Positions 1-9,130 of a stretch of DNA of 64,000 bases are shown here, in pieces. Source of the DNA: Streptomyces sp. SAI-135 (GTDB taxonomy: Bacteria > Actinomycetota > Actinomycetes > Streptomycetales > Streptomycetaceae); contig NZ_JARXYP010000002.1 of assembly GCF_029893805.1 (NCBI RefSeq), positions 2,914,001-2,978,000 on the forward strand, in the 5' to 3' direction. A program made the position numbers and the translations under genes. The notes under the pieces were generated by a model. It saw only the letters and a program-made list of their open reading frames with translations. It had not been told where the DNA came from and ran no database searches. The first letter of the stretch is position 1, and each line of letters begins with the position of its first letter.

Positions 1-533
1 TGGTGGTCGCGCGGGTAGAACTCGGCGGGCGAGATCCGGTCGGCGTGCAGGTACTGAAAGGGGGCGGTGAGGAACGAAGGAGTCACGGCCTCAGGTCCGG
101 TGGGCGCGGCGGCTCCCTCCGAGGTGAGCGGCGACTCCACGTCCCGCAGGGGCAGCAGGTTCTGCTCGGCCTCGTAGGCGACGGTCCAGCCGTAGTGGTA
201 CGGCCCCTCGTCCACGCCGAGTCCGATCAGGGGCTCATCCTCCGTGAAGTCCTCGTGCAGGACGTCCTCTCCGGTGCCGAGGCCGACGAGGTCGCCGTTG
301 AGCAGGAAGCCCTGATTGCCGACACCGCCCTGGAATCCGCTTCGTCGCGCCTCGGGCAGGAGGTGGGAGACGTCGAGGTCGCCCGCCTCGTACGACTGGC
401 GCAGCAGGGCGATCGACTGCAGGACACTGCTCTTGCCGGACGAGTTGAGTCCGGTGAGGAGGGTGAGGGGGCCCAGAGGCAGTGAGGCGTCCTGGAACGC
501 CTTGAAGTTGTGCAGGGTCAGACGGTCGATCAC
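1..533 (-). CDS. AAA family ATPase, partial (3' end beyond window)
   Basis: The N-terminal 177 residues are visible. It is an SMC/OLD/RecF-like ATPase: the protein starts with a short beta strand and the conserved N-terminal FKAF motif, then a Walker A loop GLNSSGKSS at residues 28-36 followed by a Q-rich LRQSYEAG stretch. The C-terminal half with Walker B and signature motif lies outside the window. The GTG start at 533 overlaps the stop of the upstream DUF262 gene as GTGA, so the two are translationally coupled. ATPases of this kind (some with a DUF3696 C-terminus) occur next to DUF262 proteins in restriction and defence islands. Role inferred: ATP-dependent partner of the DUF262 protein. 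Confident as an AAA ATPase; the subfamily cannot be set without the rest. Confidence 0.8.
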   Translation of the reverse strand, partial: MIDRLTLHNFKAFQDASLPLGPLTLLTGLNSSGKSSVLQSIALLRQSYEAGDLDVSHLLPEARRSGFQGGVGNQGFLLNGDLVGLGTGEDVLHEDFTEDEPLIGLGVDEGPYHYGWTVAYEAEQNLLPLRDVESPLTSEGAAAPTGPEAVTPSFLTAPFQYLHADRISPAEFYPRDH

Positions 534-1822
534 TGTTCTGCCACCCCTCGGAACAGTCTTGCCAATGCATTGAATCTGGTGCGGATCTTCGTCGGGCCCC
601 CGGTGCCCACGGAGATCGACCGGTCGAAGTCCCAGTCGCCCATGAGCTGGACGAACCCGGCGATCACCTTCTCCCGAGACGCTACCAGCCTGGCCCGCTC
701 CTGATCATCGAGAAGCGCGAGTTGGACGGAGATCGTCTCGAACAGTGCCTTGTTGATGGCGGGTGAACTCCGCTTCCCTCCGTGCCACTTACGGAAGGCG
801 TGGTCGAGGAACAGGTCGCGCGCGCACCGCATGGCCACCCGGAACTCCCGTGCCAGCTGTTCGCGGCGCTCGTCGGTGAGCGCGTTGACCTTGTACATCG
901 CGTCGATGAGGAACTTGTCGAAGTCCTTCTCCTCGTGCCTGGCCGGATTGCTCAGGCGGAAGGCGAGGAAGCGGAGCACCATCTCCCGGTCGGCCATCCG
1001 TTCGTCGGACACGCTCCACCGAGTGGCCTCGCCGAACGCCGGATCCTTGGCCAGGTCGGCGAGGAACGCCCGGACCGGCCCCCGCACCAGCGCGTGCCGC
1101 AGCTCCTGCGGCGTCAGAGGCGTGCCGCCGGTGTTGATCCGGGAGAACACGTTGTACTTGACGGCCTCCGGGGTGCCATGCTGCAGAACGTGCACGGTGA
1201 GCTGGGTCTCGCGCAGCCGGATCTTCAGCCGCCCGGTCAGGTTCTGGTACGAGCTGCCGTTGAAGTCCCGCAGGTAGTCCAGGCCCCTCAGAACCAGCGG
1301 ACGGAGGCCGGTGAGCCCCGGCTCCATGAACCGCGCGATGGCGGTGAGCCGCTGGACGCCGTCCACCACGGCCCACTTGTCCTCGTCGTCCTGGGCCATG
1401 TAGACGGTGGAGATCGGGATGCGGAGCAGCAGCGACTCGATCAGACGGCTCTGCGCGCGGTCGCTCCAGATCCCGGCCCTGCGCTGGAAGTCCGGCGCGA
1501 GGTCGATCATGCCCTCCCTCAGCCGGGACAGCAGCAGGTCGACCGTGGTGCTCTCCGTCTGGATCCTGATGCTGTCGGGCCGGAACAGGGCGAAGCCGCC
1601 GTCGGAGTCACCGAAGTCCCCGCCGTCCTCCTCCTCGTCGTCCGGGAGCTCCAGCTCCACGCCGGTCGGCCGGCCGTCGGACCCGATTTCGAGTGGCGCC
1701 CCCAGCGGCAGGAGGAGCGCGTCCGGGTCGTCGACGTCCCCCGCCACGGCGTACCCCCGGGCTCCTGCCTCCCGGTTTCGTCCGGCACCCCGGCCGTCGG
1801 CGCTGTCCTCCAGGTCCGTCAT
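530..1822 (-). CDS. DUF262 domain protein (ParB/GmrSD N-terminal-like)
   Basis: About 430 residues. An acidic, disordered N-terminus (EEED-rich) precedes a DUF262 domain with the FQRRAGIW segment and the VDGVQRLTAI motif near residues 153-162, equivalent to the DGQQR NTP-binding/nuclease motif of GmrS. No DUF1524 HNH domain follows, so this is the DUF262-only form. I chose the ATG at 1822 because GGAGG lies upstream at suitable distance; a TTG at 1867 would add 15 Arg-rich residues. Its stop overlaps the start of the downstream AAA ATPase. In GmrSD-type enzymes DUF262 binds and hydrolyses nucleotide and acts against modified DNA; a similar restriction role is inferred here. A second, larger DUF262 gene lies 12 kb away in the same island. 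Confidence 0.85.
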   Translation of the reverse strand: MTDLEDSADGRGAGRNREAGARGYAVAGDVDDPDALLLPLGAPLEIGSDGRPTGVELELPDDEEEDGGDFGDSDGGFALFRPDSIRIQTESTTVDLLLSRLREGMIDLAPDFQRRAGIWSDRAQSRLIESLLLRIPISTVYMAQDDEDKWAVVDGVQRLTAIARFMEPGLTGLRPLVLRGLDYLRDFNGSSYQNLTGRLKIRLRETQLTVHVLQHGTPEAVKYNVFSRINTGGTPLTPQELRHALVRGPVRAFLADLAKDPAFGEATRWSVSDERMADREMVLRFLAFRLSNPARHEEKDFDKFLIDAMYKVNALTDERREQLAREFRVAMRCARDLFLDHAFRKWHGGKRSSPAINKALFETISVQLALLDDQERARLVASREKVIAGFVQLMGDWDFDRSISVGTGGPTKIRTRFNALARLFRGVAEQ

Positions 1823-1914
1823 GGTCCCCGCCGCCCTCCGCCGCCGCTCGATGCCGTTCCCGGCCAAGCCTATGACGGGCCTTACGGCATGTCAGCGCGA
1901 CGGTCCGGGCCGGT

Positions 1915-2370
1915 TCAGCCCGGCAGATCCAGTTCGGCGACGACCGTCTTGCCGACGGGGAGGCGGTCCATGACCTCCCACCGGTCGGCGAGGGCTTCCA
2001 CGAGCAGGAGGCCCCGGCCGGTCTCAGCGAGCGGCGGGGGCGCGGTGCGGGCCGCGCCGGGTGCTGGCGGCCGGCGCTCGCCCCGGGTGTCGGAGACCTC
2101 GATACGCAGGGTCCGGCCGAGGAACTGGACGGCGACCTCGAAGTCCCGGCCGGGGACACGGCCGTGCGTGACGGCGTTGGCCGCGAGCTCCGCGACGAGC
2201 AGCGCGACGGTGTCGGACGCCTCGCTGCCGTACGGAACGCCCCAGGCGTCGAGTTGGTGCAGCGCGAGGCGACGGGCGAGGCGGGCTCCGCGTGGGGTGG
2301 AGCTGAACCGCTGGGCGAACACACGTACGGTGACGGGCTCCCGGCGGGTTGTGGGGGACGGTGGCGTCAT
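1915..2370 (-). CDS. ATP-binding protein, SpoIIAB/RsbW-like (AbaA OrfE type)
   Basis: 151 residues, the usual length of Streptomyces HATPase_c_2 regulators. The N box ELAANAVTHG sits near residues 65-74, a G1 box VSDTRG near 97-102 and a G2 box GRGLLLVEALAD near 123-134. These are the ATP-binding elements of anti-sigma-factor kinases. It is divergent from an XRE/DUF5753 gene that is followed by a DUF397 gene; this trio is the well-known AbaA/WhiJ type of cluster, present in many paralogous copies in streptomycetes and linked to developmental control. Whether this copy controls the surrounding defence-like genes is unknown. ATG start at 2370. Confidence 0.9.
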   Translation of the reverse strand: MTPPSPTTRREPVTVRVFAQRFSSTPRGARLARRLALHQLDAWGVPYGSEASDTVALLVAELAANAVTHGRVPGRDFEVAVQFLGRTLRIEVSDTRGERRPPAPGAARTAPPPLAETGRGLLLVEALADRWEVMDRLPVGKTVVAELDLPG

Positions 2371-2529
2371 GCGCCCAATCTGGCGGCGGTTCGGGGCGCT
2401 TCACCAGGGACGCCCTGCGTACTCCGGGTCAGCGTACGCACACACAGAGTGGACAGTACATGTCGCTGAGCGTGACCATGGGAGCGAGTCAGAAGCGGTA
2501 CGGCGTGACCGGTGCGCGGGAGGTGGCCT

Positions 2530-3366
2530 GTGGTGGCCTACGAGAACACGGACGGCGGGGCGGGCGCGGGAAGCTGCGGCGAGCCCGGGGTCTCGGACAG
2601 TTTGCGCACCTTCGGCGCCGTGGTCCAGGCATTACGGGAACACGCGGGCCTCAGTCGCGAGGAGTTCGCCGACCTGGTCCGCTTCTCGAAGCACACGGTG
2701 GCCTCGGTCGAGCTGGGGCGCCGCATGCCAGACCGCGACTTCGTGGAGCGTGGGGAGGCGGCGACGGGCAACACCGGTGCTCTGCGGCAAGCCGCGCCGC
2801 ATCTTACGCGGCAGGCGGGGCTGGCGAGTTGGTTCCGGCAGTGGGCTCGGCTGGAGGCCCAGGCGGTGACCCTGTGGACCTATGACTGCCGGGTGATTCC
2901 GGGCCTGTTGCAGACGGAGGCGTACGCGCGGGCGGTGACGGAGAGCGTCCCGCCCGTGAAGGACGAGGAGCAGGTGACCAAGCAGGTCGCGGCTCGGCTG
3001 GAACGCCAGCAACTGTTCGACCGCAGGCCGCCGATCGCGTTCAGCTTCATCATCGAGCAGGCTCTCATCGAGCGGGGCACCGGCGGCCCCGACGTGATGC
3101 GGGAGCAGCTCGACAGCCTCTTGGAGCGGTCCTCGCAGTTCAACGTCGAGTTGCAGATCATGCCACGGTACCAGCCGGAACACGCCGGGTTCGACGGCCC
3201 GTTGAGGCTCCTGGAGTCGCAGGACAACAAGTGGTTCGGCTACGCGGAGGGCCAGCGTGGCGGGATGCTGATCACGGACCCGAAAGAGGTCAGCATCATG
3301 CTCCAGCGGTATGCAAAACTGCGTTCACAGGCTCTCACCTCCGAGGATTCCAGGAGCCTGCTGTAG
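2530..3366 (+). CDS. XRE-family HTH regulator with DUF5753 (WhiJ/Scr1 type)
   Basis: About 278 residues. An N-terminal helix-turn-helix (residues about 20-75, with LSREEFADLVRFSKHTVASV) is followed by a DUF5753 domain with the hallmark RVIPGLLQTEAYARAV segment. WhiJ is the characterised member, acting as a repressor whose activity is modulated by a DUF397 partner. I chose the GTG at 2530 (or the adjacent GTG at 2533) because GGGAGG lies at 2518-2523; a GTG at 2512 is possible. The DUF397 gene follows 17 bp downstream on the same strand, and the HATPase partner is divergent across a 159-bp intergenic region that must hold both promoters. Confidence 0.92.
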   Translation: MVAYENTDGGAGAGSCGEPGVSDSLRTFGAVVQALREHAGLSREEFADLVRFSKHTVASVELGRRMPDRDFVERGEAATGNTGALRQAAPHLTRQAGLASWFRQWARLEAQAVTLWTYDCRVIPGLLQTEAYARAVTESVPPVKDEEQVTKQVAARLERQQLFDRRPPIAFSFIIEQALIERGTGGPDVMREQLDSLLERSSQFNVELQIMPRYQPEHAGFDGPLRLLESQDNKWFGYAEGQRGGMLITDPKEVSIMLQRYAKLRSQALTSEDSRSLL

Positions 3367-3383
3367 CAACTTCGAGGAGCGCG

Positions 3384-3572
3384 ATGAGCAGCATCGACGA
3401 ACGGGTCTGGTTCAAGAGCAGCTACAGCGGTTCCGACGGTGACGACTGCGTCGAGGTGGCGCAGTGCACTCAGGCCACCCACGTCCGGGACTCCAAGAAC
3501 CGGCAGGGCCCCGAACTCGCCCTCTCCCCCACCGCGTGGAACGACTTCGTCAACTACGCCGCCCAGGGCTGA
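3384..3572 (+). CDS. DUF397 domain small protein (BldB/WhiJ partner type)
   Basis: 62 residues. It contains the DUF397 signature: WFKSSYSG, then a cysteine in DDCVEVA, then the conserved VRDSKN motif and a C-terminal WNDFV segment. DUF397 proteins are small partners of DUF5753 HTH regulators in streptomycetes. ATG start at 3384 with GAGGAG seven bases upstream. It sits directly after the XRE gene and ahead of a bidirectional terminator-like hairpin. Confidence 0.93.
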   Translation: MSSIDERVWFKSSYSGSDGDDCVEVAQCTQATHVRDSKNRQGPELALSPTAWNDFVNYAAQG

Positions 3573-3583
3573 CCTTCCCGCCC

Positions 3584-3615
3584 CGCCCCGTGCCGGATGC
3601 GTCCTGCACGGGGCG
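3584..3615. terminator. bidirectional hairpin terminator
   Basis: A perfect 10-bp stem (CGCCCCGTGC / GCACGGGGCG) with a 12-nt loop lies between the convergent DUF397 gene (stop 3572) and the methylase gene (stop 3623). Only a short T-rich stretch (TTGT) follows, as usual for Streptomyces terminators. Confidence 0.7.
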
Positions 3616-3622
3616 TTGTCGT

Positions 3623-6600
3623 TCACTCATTGCCCTTGTCCTGGGCCTTCTTGAGCCTCGCGGTGAAGTGGGCGTGTGCCTCGCGCATTTCCTCCTCGCG
3701 CTTGGCCTTGTAGAAGGGTGCGGTGTAGCCCTCGGGGGGCTCGGGGCGCTCCTTCTTCTGGTAGGCGAGGAGGTGGTCGTAGTGGTCCTTGGTCTGGCCG
3801 AAGCCGTAGGTGTAGCGGTTCCCCGCGATCTTGCGTTCGTTGGCGTCGAACCACGTCACGGCGTCGAAGTCCTGCATGATCGGGAACCGGGACTTGTACA
3901 TGGCCACGAGGGCGTCAGCGCTCACTCCTAGCCAGACGGCGACCAGCGCGTCGATCTCCACGAGAGCCGCACGCCGCGACCGTTCGGTCCGCAGCGGGGT
4001 GTCCCGGGTCCACTCCGGGCCGACGGTGTGCAGCGGCTGGAGGTTCGGCCAGTCGCGTGCCCACGGTTCGTAGGCGGGCCAGGTGGGGTCGTACAACTCC
4101 TCCCAGAGATCTGCGTAGGCGCTGGTGAGGCAGTTGAGGCGGAGTGTGCGGAGGAGCAGAGCGGCAGCGAGAGGATGCTCCGCCTGGGGCGCAGGCATTC
4201 GACGGGCAGGCGCCTTCTGCAGGTGACCGATACCTGTCGTCCGGAGCAGGTAGTCAACAGGCAAACCGCTCCAGAAACCGGCAGTCAAGGCAGTGAGGCG
4301 AGTACTGCCTACCATTGCGCTCTGCACGGTGAGAATGTGCGCCACACCGGGGGGGATCAGCGCCGTGTAGAGGCTGCGCTCCGTGTCAGGTGCGATCATT
4401 TCGCGCCACGCCAATCGGTAGAACTCTGTATACGGCCTCCGCAACCGCCCCAGCAGTTCCCCGTCCACCTGCTCCTCGGTAACCTCGGCCAGCTCCACCC
4501 CGAACCGCCCCGCCGCAGCCCTCCGTGCGCGGGTCACCTCCCGTTCGGACGCCTTGAGCTGGTCCAAGGATCTGCCGTCGCTCCATACCTCCTGCCGAGC
4601 CCGGTACACCTCGGGTTTCGCGACATACTTGTACTCCGACTCAGGCACGGCGTCGTCCGCAAGCGTCAGCGGGTTGAGACCCAGAACCTCCCCAGCTCCC
4701 TGGCTCGGCTGCTTGAACATGGGATTGGCCAGGCCGATCTGCGGGCCTTTGAGGATCACCTCACGCCAGGAAGCTGGGCGCTGGATCACACCCGTGTCGT
4801 CCGGGGTGTTGTAGTCGATGAGGTCCTCCGCCTTAGCCTCGCTCTCGCCATAACCGCGGGAGATCTGCGGGTCGTACTCACCCAGCCGCAGCGAGTAATC
4901 CGCCAGTGCCTCGATCGCCTGGGCCTCCGCCGTACTCACCGGTGACAGCAGCCGGGCCTGGCGTACGGGCTGGGTCTCGTCGCCGGTGAGTTTCTGCCAG
5001 CGGGCGAGTGTGTCCTCGTCCACGCGGACGATTCGCTTCCGGTGCGGGCGTTCGTCCCAGCTGTCGCCGTAACGGACCCCTGGGTCGGGAGCCGTGCCGT
5101 CATCGTCGGCCGACAGGCGCAGCGCGTCCACGGAGAAGAGCCAGGAGAGGTGGTCGAAGCCGATTTCGCCCGCCTGCCCGTAGACGTGCACGCCGAAGTG
5201 GCTGGACCGGCCGACAGGCGGCGGGAAGAAGCGGTTGCCCGCGTTCACGAAGTCCCCGTGCACCCGCAGCCTGCTGTATGCGGCCTCCCGCAACCGTCCT
5301 TCCTTGTCCCCGCTGAAGTGGGAGTCCGGGTGGACGAGGCCCACGGTGCCATTGTTCGCCGTGTGCTGCCAGGTCTGGCACATGAAGGCCCGGTACAGAT
5401 CCGGCTGGGTTCCCGCGAGCAGGGGGTACACCGGCCCTGAGCCCAGCATCTCGCCCATGCCGCTCGTCGAGGCGAGTTCGGCGAGCAGGTACGCGCGGGC
5501 GAGGGGCCGCTTCAGCAGTTCTTCGCGCCGCCGCGTGCGTTCCGCCTTGGTCGGCTTCTCGGTGAGCATGAACCACGGGTCGTGCTCGGCGAGGACCGGG
5601 TTCTCCTCCCACCTCGGCCGCACCCACGGTGGATTCCCCACTTGAAGGTCGAACCCACCCCCCGGCCCCCGGAACACATGGGCGAAGTGCAGCTCCCAGT
5701 GGAAGAACCCGTGGCCGTCCTCGGCCTTTATGTCCTTCTCCGTGGTGCCGGCGATGTCCTCGACCGTGTTCAGCCACGGGTAGCGGAACGGCAGCAGCCG
5801 GGCCGGGCGCATGCCGAGGAAGCCCTCCAGGCGGTCCTCAACGTCGGCCAGCACCTCCAGTGCCTCGTCGGGCTTGAGGTTCTCGATGCCTGAGAGCAGA
5901 GAGTTCTCGGGCATGTCGGCCTTGCCGAGGACGCTCTCCAGGAAGTCCAGCCAGTCGCCCAGGCTCTGGAGCGGGACGGTCGTACGCTCCGGCGGCCGGG
6001 CGACGGACTTGCGGCCCGGCGCGGTCCGCCCGGGCCCGGTGCCAGCGCCCAGTTCCTCCTGCTCGCCGTCCGGGTCGTCGAACAGCCCGGTCGCCCGCCA
6101 CACCTGATCCCCGGGAGCCGGACCGGTCGGCTCTGCCGGTGCTGCCGCTCGGGGTTCGCGCAGCAGACCGGCGACCGACGACTCGTCGACCAGCCCGCCA
6201 CCCGTCCCGTACACCGGGTCCGTGCCGTCGAGTTCGGCGACCTTGTCCAGCGGCCAGAACCACAGCGCGCACCACGCGTCCATGACGGTCTTCAGCCGCC
6301 AGTAGGGGGTGCCGTGCCGGGTCAGGTCGTCGAGGACCTTCTGTTTGTCCTCCGCCTCCGAGGACTGCTCCAGCCAGTCCGCACCCCAGACGTCGATACG
6401 GCGGGAGACCGCCCGTTCGGAGAGTTCCAGCCGGGTCGCGACGAGCGACCACAGGAACTCGGCGCGCCGGGCCACGCCCTGCAACCGGCCCAGCTCGGTC
6501 CTGTCGGCGGCCTTGAGCCACCGGTCGTAGCGCTTCTGCCGTGCCTCGGTGGTCTCCTCGCCGCGCTCCTGGAAGGGTTTCGGTCCCTTCGGAGCCTTTT

Positions 6601-9130
6601 GGACTCCCTTGCGCCACGCTCCGAGCGCCCTGGCCTCGTCCTCGGCGAGTCGCTTCGCCTCCGGCTCGCCCGCGACCGCGCCCCAGCCGATGGCGGGCAG
6701 CAGGAACTGGTGGACGGCGCCCTCAGGCAGTGGGCCCTCACGGAAGGGCAGGTCGGTCGGCGGGAGGGTGTACTTCTTCGCCAGCCAGCCGCCGCCCGTC
6801 AGAGCATCGGCCTTGTAGACCTTCCGGCTCGCGCCGATGAGGGAGTTGCCGCGCCGCAGGTGCAGGCCGAACCATGGGGCGCGCATGCCCGGGTGCATGG
6901 AGTTGAGCCAGAGGGAGACCTCCGCGAGTTCCACCGCCGTGGCATTAAGGTCGACGCCGTAGGCGTTGTGCAGGGCGATGTACGCCTTGGCCTTCTGGAG
7001 CTCGATCTGCCGCAGCTCGGGGTCGACGCGGCGGCCCAGCTCGTGTTCACGCCGTCTCAGATACTCGGCGGCCACCTGGTCGATGGCCTCGTTGAGGAAC
7101 GCGCCCGAGCCGAGGGCGGGTTCGCAGATCTTCCAGTCGAGGAGTTCGCGGGCCTCGGTTACGACGCCGTTCTGGTCGAGCCGGTGCTTGAGGGCGAGCT
7201 CGACCGTGACCTCGGTGAGGGACTTCGGGGTGTAGTAGGAGGCGGAGGTCTGGCGGTCGCGGCCGGCCAGGCGGTAGACGAACGTGCCCTCGTCGTGGAC
7301 GACCCGGTCCAGGCGGCCGGTCTCGGGGTCCGTCCGGTGGACGAAGAACCTGTCGTCGTAGTCCTGGACGCGGTCCTCGGGGATCGTCCAGCTGCCACCG
7401 GAGGGGTCGCCGCCCTTGGCGACCTCGTACAGCTTCTTCTCGGCGATGGAACCGGTGTAGGACATCAGGCCCTCGTACACCGCGCCGAGTTGGTTGATGC
7501 CGAGCTGGGCGTACGAGATGAAGCCGCCGCGCTCCTTGCCCCGGCCCTGGGTGAGCATCAGGCGGCGCAGCACCTTGTGCAGAGTCTCGTTGCGCAGCCG
7601 GGTGTCCAGGAACGGGCGGCGCTTCTCGCCCTCGCCGCCCCTGTACACCGGGTTCTCGATGCGGTCGTCGCCGATGAGGCGGACGGCGTCCTTGGTGAAC
7701 AGTTCGGAGCGGAGGGCCTCGAAGCGCAGGCCCGCGCCTGTGCTGCGGGCGGCGGCGCGGCGGACGCGGTCGGCCTCGCGTACGCGTTCGGTGTGCTCGG
7801 CGCGGGTGAGGGTGCCGGCAGCGAGCAGCCGGTCCGCCTCATGCTCCGCCTCGGCGGCCTCGCGGGCGGCGGCCTCGGCCTTCAGGTCCTCCGGCTCGGT
7901 GCCGTAGCGGCGGTGGCCGTTCTCGACCTTGTCGAAGAGCAGGTTCAGCGACTCGTAGAGGTGGAAGCCGCGCCGGGAGCGCTCGCCGACGAGGTCGCGC
8001 AGGACGAGGTCGCCGAGGCGCTGGAGGCCGTAGCCCTGCTCGTACTCCGGGTAGTCGGAGGGCAGGATGCCGAGCGCGGGGCTGGCCTCGGCGTAGAGGA
8101 GGAACAGGATGCGGTAGAGGTAGCGCAGGGACTCCCGGCTGAGTTCCTTGGCCAGGCGGGCCGGGTCGTCTAGATCGGCCGGGGTGACGCCGTTCTCCGG
8201 TTCGCGCAGGCGCTCCAGGACCTCGTTGGCGATCCACTCGACGCTCAGACGCAGGCCCTCGCGCAGTTCGGTGGAGACGCCGACGGCGTGCTTGCCGGAG
8301 TTGTCGACGAAGGCGGCGAGCGGTGCGGTGCCGCCCTCGGCGGGCACGCGCAGTGAGTCGGCGCCAAACAGGGCAGCCAGGGTGTCGAGTTCGCCCCCGT
8401 GGCGGTCGTCCCGGCGATTGAGAGCCGCGTCGAGGTCGGCGGCCAGGTAGCGGCCCTCGGGCCAGGCGAGACGGTCAGCGAGAACGATGACGCCGCCGAC
8501 GAGGAGGAGGACGTAGCGCGGCGGGCTGTCGCAGGCGAAGAGGAAGTCGGTGAGGGCCTTGGCGTCCTCGATCTCCAGCGATCCCTCCAGCTTCACGGGG
8601 TGCAGGAGTCGGCCGGCGCCGTCCGGGTCGAGGGCGGCGTCGGGTTCGGTGGTCCAGCCGCAGGAGACGGCATACAGGCCGGATTCGGCGTGGACGACCT
8701 GGAGGCTGTATTCGTGGTCGGCGCGGCGGACGGGGACGGTCTGCTCGTGGGCGGTGGTGTAGCCGAGGGCCCGCAGGGTGTCCAGGTGCAGTTCGGTGAC
8801 GCGTTTCCGCCAGCCCGCGGGGACGGGCGCGTCGGGTTCGGCGAGGGCTTCCGCGTCCTGGGCGAGGGCGGCGCGGCTGGCGAAGTAGGGGCCGTGCAGG
8901 GCGCGCAGTGTCTCGCGGGGCGTGCGGGCGCGCGGGGGGATCGTGGCGGGGTCGAGGCCCTGGCGCTTTGCCTCGGCGACGGCGTCGGCGTGGCGGCGGC
9001 GTTCCTCCTCCTCGAAGGCGGCCCAGCGGGTGAGGAGGCCGTCCTTGGCCTTGAGATCTTTGGGGAGGACCTCGGCGAGGTAGTGGGCCGAGAGGTAGTC
9101 GCCGTGGTTGACGAGGGAGTCGTACGTCAT
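3623..9130 (-). CDS. Giant Eco57I-class N6-adenine DNA methyltransferase
   Basis: 1835 residues. The catalytic core is a gamma-type adenine methylase: YYTPKSLTEV segment, SAM-binding motif EPALGSGAF near residue 670, GVDLNATAVELAEVSLWLN after it, and catalytic motif IV GNPPWVRP near residue 1165. The roughly 490 residues between motifs I and IV are much longer than in ordinary Eco57I enzymes. The first 600 residues are mixed alpha/beta without a nuclease motif I can recognise; the C-terminal 400 probably include target recognition. The ATG overlaps the helicase stop (ATGA), so helicase and methylase form one unit. Related arrangements are DrmMI/DrmD of class 1 DISARM and PADLOC's helicase-methylase-ATPase (Hma) systems. 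Role inferred: modifies host DNA and/or acts with the helicase against phage DNA. Confidence 0.88.
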   Translation of the reverse strand: MTYDSLVNHGDYLSAHYLAEVLPKDLKAKDGLLTRWAAFEEEERRRHADAVAEAKRQGLDPATIPPRARTPRETLRALHGPYFASRAALAQDAEALAEPDAPVPAGWRKRVTELHLDTLRALGYTTAHEQTVPVRRADHEYSLQVVHAESGLYAVSCGWTTEPDAALDPDGAGRLLHPVKLEGSLEIEDAKALTDFLFACDSPPRYVLLLVGGVIVLADRLAWPEGRYLAADLDAALNRRDDRHGGELDTLAALFGADSLRVPAEGGTAPLAAFVDNSGKHAVGVSTELREGLRLSVEWIANEVLERLREPENGVTPADLDDPARLAKELSRESLRYLYRILFLLYAEASPALGILPSDYPEYEQGYGLQRLGDLVLRDLVGERSRRGFHLYESLNLLFDKVENGHRRYGTEPEDLKAEAAAREAAEAEHEADRLLAAGTLTRAEHTERVREADRVRRAAARSTGAGLRFEALRSELFTKDAVRLIGDDRIENPVYRGGEGEKRRPFLDTRLRNETLHKVLRRLMLTQGRGKERGGFISYAQLGINQLGAVYEGLMSYTGSIAEKKLYEVAKGGDPSGGSWTIPEDRVQDYDDRFFVHRTDPETGRLDRVVHDEGTFVYRLAGRDRQTSASYYTPKSLTEVTVELALKHRLDQNGVVTEARELLDWKICEPALGSGAFLNEAIDQVAAEYLRRREHELGRRVDPELRQIELQKAKAYIALHNAYGVDLNATAVELAEVSLWLNSMHPGMRAPWFGLHLRRGNSLIGASRKVYKADALTGGGWLAKKYTLPPTDLPFREGPLPEGAVHQFLLPAIGWGAVAGEPEAKRLAEDEARALGAWRKGVQKAPKGPKPFQERGEETTEARQKRYDRWLKAADRTELGRLQGVARRAEFLWSLVATRLELSERAVSRRIDVWGADWLEQSSEAEDKQKVLDDLTRHGTPYWRLKTVMDAWCALWFWPLDKVAELDGTDPVYGTGGGLVDESSVAGLLREPRAAAPAEPTGPAPGDQVWRATGLFDDPDGEQEELGAGTGPGRTAPGRKSVARPPERTTVPLQSLGDWLDFLESVLGKADMPENSLLSGIENLKPDEALEVLADVEDRLEGFLGMRPARLLPFRYPWLNTVEDIAGTTEKDIKAEDGHGFFHWELHFAHVFRGPGGGFDLQVGNPPWVRPRWEENPVLAEHDPWFMLTEKPTKAERTRRREELLKRPLARAYLLAELASTSGMGEMLGSGPVYPLLAGTQPDLYRAFMCQTWQHTANNGTVGLVHPDSHFSGDKEGRLREAAYSRLRVHGDFVNAGNRFFPPPVGRSSHFGVHVYGQAGEIGFDHLSWLFSVDALRLSADDDGTAPDPGVRYGDSWDERPHRKRIVRVDEDTLARWQKLTGDETQPVRQARLLSPVSTAEAQAIEALADYSLRLGEYDPQISRGYGESEAKAEDLIDYNTPDDTGVIQRPASWREVILKGPQIGLANPMFKQPSQGAGEVLGLNPLTLADDAVPESEYKYVAKPEVYRARQEVWSDGRSLDQLKASEREVTRARRAAAGRFGVELAEVTEEQVDGELLGRLRRPYTEFYRLAWREMIAPDTERSLYTALIPPGVAHILTVQSAMVGSTRLTALTAGFWSGLPVDYLLRTTGIGHLQKAPARRMPAPQAEHPLAAALLLRTLRLNCLTSAYADLWEELYDPTWPAYEPWARDWPNLQPLHTVGPEWTRDTPLRTERSRRAALVEIDALVAVWLGVSADALVAMYKSRFPIMQDFDAVTWFDANERKIAGNRYTYGFGQTKDHYDHLLAYQKKERPEPPEGYTAPFYKAKREEEMREAHAHFTARLKKAQDKGNE

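Noticed and set aside
782..2869. A 695-residue open frame on the plus strand
   Set aside because: It is antisense to the DUF262 and HATPase genes, both with clear family motifs; long antisense frames are normal at this GC content.
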